Shown in pieces: positions 23,529 through 33,225 of a stretch of 64,000 nt of DNA. The DNA comes from Arcuatula senhousia (lineage: Eukaryota > Mollusca > Bivalvia > Mytilida > Mytilidae), in NCBI GenBank assembly GCA_963971305.1, contig OZ020308.1, positions 20,121,092 through 20,185,091 of the forward strand, written 5' to 3'. How positions within the stretch are numbered: the stretch's first letter is position 1; each line of letters begins with the position of its first letter. Below the pieces are notes generated by a model, which saw only the letters and a list, made by a program, of their open reading frames with translations, did no database searches and was not told where the DNA came from. Both the position numbers and the translations under genes were made by a program.

Positions 23529-24258
23529 TACCCCCACTCGTAAGAGAGGGGGCTATATTGCAATCACCTTGTCCGTCCGTCCGTCTGTCCGTCCGTCTGT
23601 CCGTCCGGTTCAATTTCTCTGCTTCTACTGGATGGATTGGTTTCAAATTTGGTACACAGCTTCAGCATGATGAGTTATACTATGCCTACCCTTTCCAGGT
23701 CAGTCCATCATCTACTTCCTGTTTTCCAAGCTGACTTAGACTTTTTTAGGGGAAAAAAATTTGAAATGCGAAATTTTTCGTAACAGATTTCTCTGCTTCT
23801 ACTGGATGGATTGGTTTCAAATTTGGTACACAGCTTCAGCATGATGAGTTATACCGTGCCTCCCCTTTCCAGGTCAGTCCATCATCTACTTCCTGTTTTT
23901 CGAGCCGACTTAGACTTTTAAGGGTAAAAAATTTGAAAAGTGAAATTTTTCGTAACAGATTTCTCGGCTTCTACTGGATGGATTGGTTTCAAATTTGGTA
24001 CACAGCTTCAGCATGATTAGTTATACCGTGCCTCCCCTTTCCAGGTCAGTCCATCATCTACTTCCTGTTTTCCGAGCTGACTTAGACTTTTTATGGGTCA
24101 AAAATAGACAATTTTTCGTAACAGATTTTTCGGCTTCTAGAGAAGGGATTGATTTCAAATTTGGTATACAGCTTTAGAATGATGAGTTTTAACGTGCCTC
24201 CCCTTTCCAGGTCAGTCGGTCATCTACTTCCTGTTTTCTGAATGGCCGAGTGGGGGTA
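23529..24258 (+). mobile_element. Hairpin-ended tandem-repeat element Hp-2
   Basis: Ends TACCCCCACTCG and CGAGTGGGGGTA form a 12-bp terminal inverted repeat. The 5' end also folds on itself (CCCCCACTC-GTAA-GAGAGGGGG). A CCGTCCGTCCGTCTGTCC stretch is followed by four monomers of about 172 bp starting TTCTCTGCTTCTACTGGATGG. No coding function. Confidence 0.8.
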
Positions 24259-24789
24259 TGCTTAGCACGACTTAGTGCAACCCCTTGTTGAGGCCTACTT
24301 TGAAGATATAAAATATTCCAGGCGATAACTCTATCCCTCTCCCCCCCCCCCTCCCAGAACATGTAGACTTCGATGTAGCGAAGTGACAATAAAAGAACGG
24401 TGTACTTATGTTAATATGTACAGTACATTGAATCCAATTGTAAAAAAAATTCTCTCTCATAGCGTTAGGATGGGTTGCAATAATTTAGTTCCCTAAACGA
24501 GTTTGCCAATATTTGTTTTCATTGTAAACTTTAGTTTGTAGATCTGTAAATAATAATCCTTATAGAAAATAAATGTAATTAAACAAAGTTTATAAAGCAT
24601 TCACAATATTCATCGATATGTCACCACAAATATCTTTATTACTATTTAGTTCAAATCTATGCACGTAAGTCAGTGGACAAAATGGGCTTGCTTTCAACAT
24701 GACTTTAATTCAACATAAATTCTTTTAGTGTTATAACTCTTTTAGTATCGTAGTTTCGTTTCGTTAAATACAAAATGTTTTTTTTTAAA
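24259..24789. other. Unassigned AT-rich sequence
   Basis: A C-run lies near 24340-24355. Otherwise AT-rich, with no gene or repeat family recognised. Confidence 0.4.
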
Positions 24790-24975
24790 AACCGGGCTAT
24801 CGTGTATAGTGTAGGAAAATTATTTCTATCGTGTATCGTGTATGGTGTAACAGTCTATCGTGTATCGGTCAATCGTGTATGGTGTATGGTGTAATGGTGT
24901 ATCGTGTATCGCTCAATCGTGTATGGTGTATGGTGTAATGGTGTATCGTGTATCGTTCAATGGTGTATCGTGTAA
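24790..24975 (+). repeat. Short tandem array of TATCGTGTA/TATGGTGTA
   Basis: Irregular repetition of GTGTATCGTGTATGGTGTAA words, ending about 22 bp before gag sequence resumes. It marks the right side of the 8.8-kb insertion in BEL gag. Confidence 0.85.
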
Positions 24976-24997
24976 TTGGGAAAGTTACACGGTTCAA

Positions 24998-25773
24998 TAG
25001 CTGTAGGAATTCTCAAAAATAGATTTGGAAACACACAGGATGTGGTAGATTTGCATTACAATGAGTTGATACAATTCACAGAATTAGCTCCCTGGATGGG
25101 TGGCTTCTATGAGCGCTTAGTAGGAGTTGTGAAACGGTCTCTCCGAAAATCACTTAATAGAAGACTCATATCAGATGTTCAACTTATAACTCTTGTGAAA
25201 GAGATCGAATCAATTGTGAATTCAAGACCATTAGTGTATGTAGGGGACGATATAACTTCAAATATCACGTTGACACCAGGTCATTTTTTGACATTAAATC
25301 CAAACACTGGCATACCTGATATAGATTGTGATCCTCAAGATGAAGAGTATTTTCCTGTCGAAAGTTCAAAAGAGAAATTGTTGAAAATTTGGAAAAAGGG
25401 TAAACAACTTTTAGGTTTTTTTTGGAAAACATGGAAAAACGAATATCTACTTAGTTTGCGTGAACGAATGCAAGTTCAGTTGAAACATCGAAGAATTCAA
25501 TCATCATATTCACCAAAAGTTGGAAATGTTATTCTGATCAAGGACGACCTACCGAGATCGACATGGAAATTGGGAAAAATTGTAAAATTAATTCCAAGCA
25601 GTGATGGAGAAATTAGAAGTGCAAAAATCCAATTGTCAAATGCACAATTATTAGGAAGACCATTGAATCTACTTTACCCACTTGAAGTAGATAATCAAAG
25701 TGAGGAAAATGAATTCATAAAACCAGAAAAAGAAAATTTTCGGAGAGAAAATCCTGTACGTGAATCTGCTTAA
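24998..25773 (+). pseudogene. BEL/Pao gag segment fused in frame to integrase C-terminal region
   Basis: The first about 27 codons (VGILKNRFGNTQDVVDLHYN..LIQF) continue the gag domain interrupted at 16187. They then switch, without losing frame, to integrase sequence at about 25080: ELAPWMGGFYERLVGVVKRS, RSL.KSLN, the NSRPL motif and the downstream DUF5641-type region ending in PLNLLYPLEV. Protease, RT, RNase H, and the zinc-binding and most of the catalytic part of integrase are absent, so the element depends on other copies. The fusion runs to TAA at 25771-25773. The window's AATTC-type microhomology at the joint suggests a deletion, but the exact parent is not visible here. Confidence 0.85.
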
Positions 25774-26117
25774 AACGCAAGGAGGAAAATTCAAAATGTA
25801 TTCAAACAGTGAATATAAGTGTTTTGTGTTTAATCTGGATTCAGATGATATTTATGGATTAGAATTTGTGTTTTGAACTCCTATTTTCTATAACGAAAAG
25901 TGAAAATAAATTGTGCTTGTGTTTTACAAATGTTTAATAGTTATTAATAGTGTTTAAATTTCACGTGTGAACTCTATCGGAGCTTTAAATATAATATAAT
26001 GTATACATTAACGGAGCCGCTCTAAAAAGATTATCAATGAACGGAGATTTAAAGGGCAACGGAGCCATTCCCGCTCAGTTTCATGCACGCGTTTTTCATG
26101 TTCCTTTTTAAGTGTTG
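25774..26117 (+). other. Spacer between integrase and ORF3
   Basis: Contains CACGTG and three AACGGAG words (near 26010, 26038 and 26058). They are the reverse complement of the CTCCGTTCAT-type motif repeated in the LTRs. No ORF of note. Confidence 0.5.
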
Positions 26118-26154
26118 TATAAATACAGCTTCGGTTCAACAGTTTTTATCAGTC
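26118..26154 (+). promoter_or_regulatory. Possible core promoter or splice acceptor before ORF3
   Basis: TATAAATA at 26118-26125 is followed at the usual distance by TCAGTC (A at 26151), resembling an initiator, and ATG follows at 26161. The same place also reads TTTTTATCAG/TC, a plausible splice acceptor for a subgenomic RNA that could use the GTAAGT in the leader (10917). Sequence alone does not decide between them. Confidence 0.45.
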
Positions 26155-26160
26155 ATCAAG

Positions 26161-26867
26161 ATGAATTCACAGACGCCTTCGTATCAATGCTACTATTGTA
26201 CAAAGAAGTACAAATACAGGAAAAATTTGCTAAGGCACGTTAACGAAAAACATGATGACAGCTATGAATACTGGAACTGTTCAGAGGAGGATGTAATGCA
26301 ACCTTCATCAGAAGAGAGTACTTATACAAGCATCTACTGAAAATCCACAAATTTGATGAATCAACTTCAAGAGTAAAGGCTATTAATGCAAACAGAGGAG
26401 ACCAGAGAAGACACACTGGGTACTACAGTGATGTTAGTGAGGACGATACCATCCTAGATCTGATTGGTGAAATGGAATCTGAAAGTAACACCTTTGATGT
26501 TGCAGACGTATTTACAGAAGATGTAAGCTACACCCAAATGCCTTTTCAGCAAGATGAAACTACAGAAGATATCGTTTCTACCAGTGATAGTCTTAATTTG
26601 TCCGGTGATGATGTTACTTCATGCAGTAGTAAAGTTGGTACTTCTGATGATAAAGACTTAACCAACAACATAAGAGAAGAAGACATCGTAATTATAAGTG
26701 ATGACGATGAAGAGTCCGTTGAAGATCGCCGTATATGTGTATCATATGGAACATTGGTGAAACAAACTGTTATTTTAACATTCCAAAGAACAGTGCTCAA
26801 CGTAAACGAAAAGGAACAGATTTTGGACTCGAATTATTCGTGTGATTTCTTTGAAGAATCTTTATGA
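26161..26867 (+). pseudogene. BEL/Pao accessory ORF3: two C2H2 zinc fingers plus acidic tail
   Basis: Extra gene between integrase and 3' LTR, the place where some LTR elements carry env. No signal peptide or membrane segment is present. Codons 1-60 start MNSQTPSYQC and hold a C2H2 finger, C-x2-C-x12-H-x4-H (QCYYC ... HVNEKH). A second finger (CNATFIRREYLYKHLLKIH with an upstream Cys) is readable only after a one-base frameshift at about 26285-26292, which truncates the first frame at 26340. The second frame continues to 26867 as a Ser/Asp/Glu-rich tail including IVIISDDDEES, a good match to SUMO-interacting motifs. A nucleic-acid-binding or chromatin role is an inference. It may be a captured host gene. 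It ends 14 bp before the LTR. Confidence 0.7.
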
Positions 26868-26881
26868 CTTTTGGCCGGGAG

Positions 26882-27247
26882 TGTCGCGAAATGCGATTGA
26901 ACTTTATTGATTATTTAAATTGTATCCGTTCATTGTTAAAAGGTTATCGATTTATATTTATTAACTCCGCTCATTGTTAAATGTCTGTTTCAATCTAATG
27001 ATTCCGTTCATTGTTACAAGTGACTCCTTTGACTCCTTTGATTGTTTATCAACTTGACTCCTTTAATTGTATTTGTTTCATCTATTGTTTAAATTTCTAA
27101 GAACGGAGATGTTGTTTACTATAAAAGCTTGAAATAATTTTGATATATGAGAGATAACTAAAATAAATGTGCTATGATTCAGTTGGGTTTTTATGTTATG
27201 TGCCACAATAATAAGTTTGGATGTTTGTGAGACAATACTTCACGACA
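26882..27247 (+). repeat. BEL/Pao 3' LTR
   Basis: 366 bp, same ends as the 5' LTR. Compared with it there are about three substitutions, a 2-bp loss and a 9-bp gain (duplicated GACTCCTTT). TATAAAA lies at 27120-27126 and AATAAA at 27162-27167. Confidence 0.93.
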
Positions 27248-27780
27248 GTTTGACGACATGGGTTTATTACAGGGAAAGGAGGGCATGCAGATCGTGGTAA
27301 ATAGAATATATCGGATGAGAGTAAGGTTTAGAATCCTTTGAAATGTTGGAATTGATTAAAAGTTTCATGGTAACCTACGGGAAAGACGTCCGGCTAACTT
27401 GCCATTAAGAAATTTACAAGAGACTGGGGTTGAAGACCGGTGCCATTTACGGTGAGACGTGTGTATTGTTAAAGAGAGGGACATCATTCCATATACGACA
27501 GAGATTAGGAAGAAGAAAGTCCTTATTACCCCTATGGGAAGGGGGCACAATGTTTCATGTATCATGAGGTCGGGCATACAAGAGCCCATTGTCCACATAG
27601 AGAAGAAAAAAGGAGATATGCCGATGCTGCTACCCCATCAGAAGATGCCCTACCAGTGAGCAAGAGCACTGAGAGGGCGAAAGACAATAGTGGAGATATG
27701 GGCTTGCGCGAGAGGGGGCAGGAAGGTGATGTCAATGATAAGAAGCCCCCGAACATTATAATTACAAACATTTAACTTAG
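27248..27780 (+). pseudogene. LINE-X ORF1, copy 2, 3' part
   Basis: Resumes ORF1 after the BEL element: FDDMGLLQGKEGMQIVVN-like codons, a region with stops, then KKKVLITPMGRG and a degraded zinc knuckle (CF.Y.EVGHTRAHCPH) near 27540-27595, and the EDALPVSKSTERA tail. Frameshifts and stops disable it. Confidence 0.78.
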
Positions 27781-28129
27781 AATTACAAACATTTATCTAC
27801 GAACTTAAGACTGCTTTCGCGTGCGCATGCTTTTGTTTGTTCGTTATGTTAAATTGAATCATTTTATTTGTTTTAATTTTATTTATTGTTACATTTTTCT
27901 TATATTGTTTGAAAAAAAAATAATGTAGGGGGTATTTATTTGCTTGTGTTATATGTTGTCATTCTTTTGTTTATCTTATTTCAAGAAAATTCGCATTTTC
28001 TATTATTGTGTATGTTTGTTTTATTTTCTTGTATCATTGCAAAGCAAGCGCCCGTCAGTTGTTGTTTTTTAGAGTACCTTTTATGACGTTGAATATGTCA
28101 GTATTTTTTGTAGATATTTTAAAAATCGT
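27781..28129 (+). other. LINE-X ORF1/ORF2 spacer, AT-rich
   Basis: AT-rich, without a gene. GAAAATTCGCATTTTCTATTATTGTG at 27993-28017 repeats the text at 9388-9414 where the first part of this LINE-X copy begins. Confidence 0.45.
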
Positions 28130-28320
28130 TGGAAGATCTAGAGAACCATTAGCAAGAGATACTGTGTATATAGATAAGTTATTAGGTGGATTGGGTGTTG
28201 TTAATATAGTTTCAACTTCGATCTTTACGATTAAAGCATTTACACGATATACTGATGGGACAAAAGAAATGATACACATTGAAAAAATGTATTTCATCTA
28301 TATTTTGTTATTTGTCTAAT
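28130..28320 (+). pseudogene. LINE-X ORF2 fragment, RT thumb region
   Basis: SREPLARDTVYIDKLLGGLG is shared with the minus-strand LINE-X copy at about 50860-50910. Only about 60 codons survive. Confidence 0.75.
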
Positions 28321-28407
28321 TTAACTTGTCCATAAAAAGTATTGCATGAAAAATTCAAGAAACTTGATGAAGAGATGATCTGCCATTTTGAATTTAAAAA
28401 CAACTAT

Positions 28408-28563
28408 TGTGGAGAGTGCCACGCTTCATGCACATAAAAGACCCCTTTGTGGACCGCCAAGTAGTGCACCACATAGGCTAAATTTTCCGCCCCTACCCAC
28501 CTCTCCCCCTTTTCCTGTGGTTCTTCAAAATTTACCGGTCCTTTGTTTCCCATCCCATCCCAA
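28408..28563 (+). mobile_element. SINE-A internal fragment
   Basis: Matches the middle of the family from GTGGAGAGTGCCACGCTTCAT to CCCATCCCATCCC. Head and tail are missing. Confidence 0.8.
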
Positions 28564-29041
28564 TTGCTGATTTGAAAATGATTTGGAAGGGTGATTTGGT
28601 AAGGGAATTTTTTGACTTGGGTATTGTAAGAAGAAGAACAAAGCTAAATCTAAAGGGATTAAAGAATTAGAGAGTAAATATTTTTGTTTATTGAAAGAGG
28701 TAAGGGTCAGTCTTGGTCAATATTGTGAACAAATTAGAGAGTTGAAACAAGAAATTAAAATGTATTATTTAGATAATTTTAAGGGGTCGTAAATTAGAGC
28801 TAAAATTAAAGATTTGAATTGTAATGAAACAACATGTAAATATTTTTTTCAAAATGAAGCGAAGAAGGGTAAAAAGAAAAATGTATCTGAAATAAGAAAC
28901 GTACATTAGTAAATGGTGAAGTTGTTAAAGATACTGATGGTATAATAAATGAATTTAGAAGTTTTTATATTCATTTGTTTAAAGACGAGTCTATTGATGA
29001 TAATTTGTTACATTATTTTACTGATAATTTACCAACACATA
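28564..29041 (+). pseudogene. LINE-X ORF2 fragment between endonuclease and RT domains
   Basis: Readable pieces include ELESKYFCLLKEVRVS..GQYCEQIRELKQEIK, LKDLNCNET, FFQNEAKKGKKKNVSEI and LHYFTDNLPTHN. It matches minus-strand 46287-46745 from end to end, including the junction with SINE-A that follows. Premature stops are present. Confidence 0.8.
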
Positions 29042-29312
29042 ATGCCGACCATAGTGGGTCAACGTGTGAGGAGATGCCACGCTTCATGCACGTAAAAGAT
29101 CCCTTTGTGGACCGCCAAGTAGTGCAGCCACCACCCACATCTCCCCTTTTCCTGTGGTTCTTCAAAATTTACATTTCCTTTGTTTCTCACCCAACCCCAT
29201 ATTTCATTTATCATCATCATTTCATGTTAATTTTATCATCCTTTTCATGTTCATCGCCTGTAAATAACCTATATAACGTTGCACGGGCGTAAAACACCAA
29301 CTCACTCACTCC
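29042..29312 (+). mobile_element. SINE-A 3' part, joined to LINE-X
   Basis: Begins inside the family at GCCGACCATAGTGGGTCAACG and runs to the CTCACTCACTC tail. The same LINE/SINE junction is present at 46286. Confidence 0.88.
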
Positions 29313-29325
29313 GCTTGATAAACAA

Positions 29326-30032
29326 CAAGAGGCTCACAGGAGCCTAAATCGCTCACCTGGTCTTGATGTCAACCCTATATTTTATAAAGCTAAATTAGCT
29401 GAACATTTAAGCAAGCAACAGTTTTTCTTTATTTACTATAGTTTTCATTCTATAGGCCAAAAACAGGAAAAACCATTATTTTAGGGGTCGTAACCCCTAT
29501 AAGGGTCATCTGACAACTTCCAACCTTTGGAGACTTTTATAGAGCTTTCTGCGCTGAACATTTAAGCAAGCAACAGCTTTTCTCTATCTGCTATAGTTTT
29601 CTTTCTGTAGGCTAAAAACATGAAAAACATCATTTTAGGGGCCGTACATGTAACCTCTAGAAGGGGTCATCTGAAAACTTAGATCCTATTGAGACTCTTT
29701 TAGAACTTTTGATGCTGAAGCAGTAGGGTGGCATCAGATTTCATCTTTCTCTTATACTTTTTGATTTACAAGCCAAAAACAGCAGTCTGACCCCCCTGGT
29801 CTATTTTTAGCAACCGCGGCCATGTTTTACGACGAATCAAAAATTCCCACATCAGTTTTGTGGGGGATACCCTAAAGTACCACCAGACCAAATTTGATTT
29901 GAATCTGTGCAGCCGTTTCAGAGGAGAAGTTTGAAGAAAAGTTAACGACGACGACGACGGACGACGACGATGACGACGACAACGGACGCCAAGTGATGGC
30001 AATAGCTCACATGGCCTTTGGCAACGTGAGCT
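29326..30032 (+). mobile_element. Hairpin-ended repeat Hp-1, copy 3
   Basis: From AACAAGAGGCTCACAGGAGCCTAAATCGC to ACGTGAGCTAATAAAAGG. Short copy with about three monomers and a GACGACGACGACGG stretch. It provides the uninterrupted target site for the composite element (GCAGCCGTTTCAGAGGAG, 29912-29929). Confidence 0.85.
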
Positions 30033-30175
30033 AATAAAAGGTTAGAGTTTTTGTTTATTTCTAGACAAATTGAAACACGTATATTCAAGAAATAAAGTTT
30101 TAGTGACAAATAACTGTTTTAATCTTTGTACAGAAAAGCTTACTCCAACATCACCCGGTATTCAAGCTCGAGTGA

Positions 30176-30266
30176 GTTAGTGAGCGAGTTTGTGTTTTAC
30201 GCCCGTGCAACGCTATGTGGGTTATTTACAGGCGATGAACATGAAAAGAATGATAAATGAAATATG
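30176..30266 (-). mobile_element. SINE-A 3' end fragment
   Basis: Only the last about 90 bp of the family (ACGCCCGTGCAACGCTATG...GGCGATGAACATGAAAAG) with tail. Confidence 0.8.
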
Positions 30267-30329
30267 GACAGTTGGCATGTATTCAAGTGATACGACGAAG
30301 TCATTTCGCATGTATTCGCAAGACATTTT

Positions 30330-30834
30330 AGTTAGTTGTTGTTTTACTCCCAACCAGCACGATTTCGGCTATATCCGGGAGATGAACATGGAAGTGGTGA
30401 TACAATGAACATGAAATGATGATGAAGTGGAGGAAATGGGGACACAAGGCCAATCGGGTAGGAGAGTTTTGACTGCCACTGGAAAAAGGAGTGACGGGTA
30501 GGGACGGGAAATCTAGCCTCCTGCATGGGGATCCTATGGGTCCTACTCTTACCTAGACCTGCAGCAGGGTTTTTTAACATGCGAGGAACGTGACATTTTT
30601 CACAACACGGTGCACCACTATGGTTTGCGGTCAGGTTTTCCGCATTTTCGCCTGACGACCCCGCATCTCTCGATGTCAGGGCTGCCCCATTCAACCACCT
30701 GGGGCACACATCCCAGTCGCTTTGTGGGAAAAGCGGCCTGACCCGATGTCAGGTTTCTGAGTGCTATTTAGTGGACTTTTACCGACAAGCTTAACGCTAC
30801 TGCAGGCCTATTCCCACTCGGAACCCACACGGGG
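30330..30834 (-). mobile_element. SINE-B, near full length
   Basis: Tail TTAGTTAG at 30330; the diverged head ends near GAACCCACACGGGG. Target duplication is not clear. Confidence 0.85.
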
Positions 30835-30935
30835 GGTGGAGCACCTGAGATTGGTAATCAATAGGCCGCTGGGTTTCAGCGTCTCTTAAACTAAGTGGCT
30901 CAATATTTCCAGCGTGGAGCACCTTAAATTGGTAA

Positions 30936-32253
30936 TCAGTAGGTTTCAGTGTCACTTAAGCTAACTGGCTCAATGTTTCCAGTGTGTATCACCTCATATT
31001 GAGATATCAAACCGACACTAGCACTAATTAGTCTACGGTGAATCCTTGGTTTCTTGTCTGGTATGATATCTGAATCATACGGTGAATCAGGTAATGCTGC
31101 ATGATCCGAGTCTGCCATTAGTTGCCATCACTATCACGCAATACACGGCTTGCATATACAGGTGGTGGTCCAACTGTGCAAAGCATGCGATGAAGCCACT
31201 GTTGCAATATTTGAGGAAGGCTCATCAACAACAATAGTCTTTTCTGAAAAAGGGTAACTTACATCTGATTCAGAATAGACTATTGTGCCCTTTGATACCA
31301 CCTCTACTACCTTATTGTTCAATATTTCAGATAAAGAATCATCTGATGTTACACAGCATTTTGCATTGCAAATTAGTCTGTACATCAATGCAATTTTGCA
31401 GTAAATGGATAAGGTACCTAGGGATTATTTTTAACCATGTTTAATGATTCTGAAAATTCAATAACTCATTTATGTCATGTATGGGAGGTTATAATTGCTC
31501 TACCAAAGGTAACCCCCACTTTATTAAAACTGTATATATACATGTTTGTATTTGTCAAATTAAAGTTAATTGGGTTTTTTTGTCATTGACACTTTAGGAA
31601 ATGTTTTGAATTATATAAAGTTAATAAACGAAAACGGATTATAAAACAAACTATGAGTAAAATCCTAACTCCAAGCGAATGCGGTGAATCCTTGTAAACA
31701 GGTTGGTTTCGTCCGTTTCAGGCGGTGGTTCACTTTTTTCTTTCTGGATGCAAAGTGCTACATTACTGTCGACTGCTTGTACAAATTGGGAGACTGATTC
31801 TGGTTCATAAAAAGTATCATCTTCATCAGCTAACATATCATCGTCCCTTTGTTTTGCCTCGAAACGAAACGAAGTCATCCAATTGTTCATCAAACTAGTC
31901 CGCATCGATTTCACCACCATCATTTGGATTGTCCTGTCCATTGGGTCCAAATGTTCGTTATCACCTACATCTTCGTCCGCATCTTTGTACCGATATTCGT
32001 TTTGTAAAATGTAAGTATGGTCCTTAAAGTTATCCTGAAAATTATGTCTAACGTTGTCATCATTCACTTTTTCTGTACAATTCAAGACTTGTTGGTAAAT
32101 TTTGTCAGCTATTTTTCTGTACGATTCAATGTTACAACACGAGAGGGTGGATCCATGAAACGGATCTGAAAACGAAACAGTGTTATCAAGAATTAAATCA
32201 TGGACTTTTGTAGATGCCCAAAGTCGTAGGAAGCAAATTCGACATTTAATCAC
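30936..32253 (-). pseudogene. Possible multi-exon host gene fragment, unrecognised
   Basis: Three minus-strand open segments have a more gene-like composition than their surroundings: 31651-32253 (200 codons, begins MIKCRICFLRLWAS, acidic middle with DADEDVGDNEHLDPMDR), 31134-31388 (84 codons, EILNNKVVEVVSKGT) and 30936-31118 (60 codons, begins MADSDHAALPDSPYDSD). A possible donor (CCT/GTATATG, about 31160) and an acceptor AG just upstream of the last segment could join them. RIHR follows a polar stretch in both the first and last segments. No family was recognised; CxxC near the start hints at a metal site. It may be a decayed gene or a retrocopy. Confidence 0.35.
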
Positions 32254-32695
32254 TTGATTTTATGTCGGGATCCCCCCTCTTAAGTATGGCACCCAAAAAG
32301 GGGGCAACATTTTGAATGTGACAATAAAAATTAGCTGCGGTTCGTAGCTATTTTTGTCCGTTTGATGTTTTTTTTTTGTATGGACCCAAAATCATCCACA
32401 GTTTTCGAAGTTTTAATAATTCATGTTTTCGTGATTTTTAAGTATTATTTTTCGTGTTTTATTGTTGGAATATTGTTGTACGTGCTACGTTTTTGTCTGT
32501 ATTTAAGCCCCGTGTAAACCACCCATTTCTCGTGCGTGATCGTCTTTTTCGCTTTTTGCCTTCTCATGGGGTTTTTGATTACATGATTCCCAGGCCATTT
32601 TAAAGGTGATTACTTGATTACAAGAGCAAATATTTAATGATTATTAGATTACCAAGGTTTGAATTATTGATTATTTGATTACCAGGTTGTCATAA
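32254..32695. other. Unassigned sequence with GATTACTTGATTA words
   Basis: No gene. The last 120 bp repeat GATTA(C/T)TTGATTACC-like words, also seen at 43800-43950. Confidence 0.4.
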
Positions 32696-32969
32696 ACTAG
32701 AGGCTCCCAGGAGCCTGAATCGCTCACCTGATCTCTTATGCTAAAGCCTCTTACCTAGTGTGCAACATGGTCTACATGTACTTGGTAAGTATTAAACATT
32801 AAAGAAACTAGTTAGGATAGAAACACTTTTAAGATCAAGAATACAAAGTTACAAAGCCTTCCATTTGAAAAAAAACCAAACAAGTTGAAATTGATTGAAA
32901 ACACTTAAAAGGATGATCCGACAATATTTACTCCGAAATTATGGAACGCCATAGCTGCCTTATGATGAT

Positions 32970-33225
32970 GTGTTTCATTATGTGATGATACTTTGTCATT
33001 ATGTGATGGTACTTTGTCATTATGTGATGGTACTTTGTCATTATGTGATGATACTTCTTCATTATGTGGTGATACTTTGTCATTATGTGATGATACTTCG
33101 TCATTATATGATGATACTTTGTCATTATGTGATGATACTTTGTCATTATGTGATGAAACATTGTCATTATGTGATGATAATTTGTCATTATGTGAAGATA
33201 CTTTGTCTTTATGAAATCAAAGTTT
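32970..33225 (+). repeat. 21-bp tandem array, left foldback arm
   Basis: About 12 units of TGATGATACTTTGTCATTATG. Both strands are open in several frames because the period is a multiple of three, so the resulting HYVMILC-type peptides are not genes. Confidence 0.92.

Larger units (their letters stand above)
10031..27247 (+). mobile_element. BEL/Pao LTR retrotransposon with nested insertions
   Basis: Two LTRs (10031-10389 and 26882-27247) enclose a primer-binding site, a BEL/Pao gag start, a gag/integrase fusion and an extra zinc-finger ORF, all on the plus strand. The 5-bp sequence GTTTG immediately outside both LTRs (10026-10030, 27248-27252) is the target duplication. LINE-X ORF1 is continuous across the empty site. 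The LTRs differ by about three substitutions and two short indels (2 and 9 bp). Most of the 17.2-kb span is nested material: SINE-A, hairpin repeats, the composite minisatellite element, SINE-B, two MITEs and an 8.8-kb block splitting gag. Protease, reverse transcriptase and RNase H are missing, so it is non-autonomous. Confidence 0.9.

Noticed and set aside
23575..23610. CCGTCCGTCCGTCTGTCC as a stand-alone microsatellite
   Set aside because: It is a fixed component of hairpin-ended elements, present at equivalent positions in several families.
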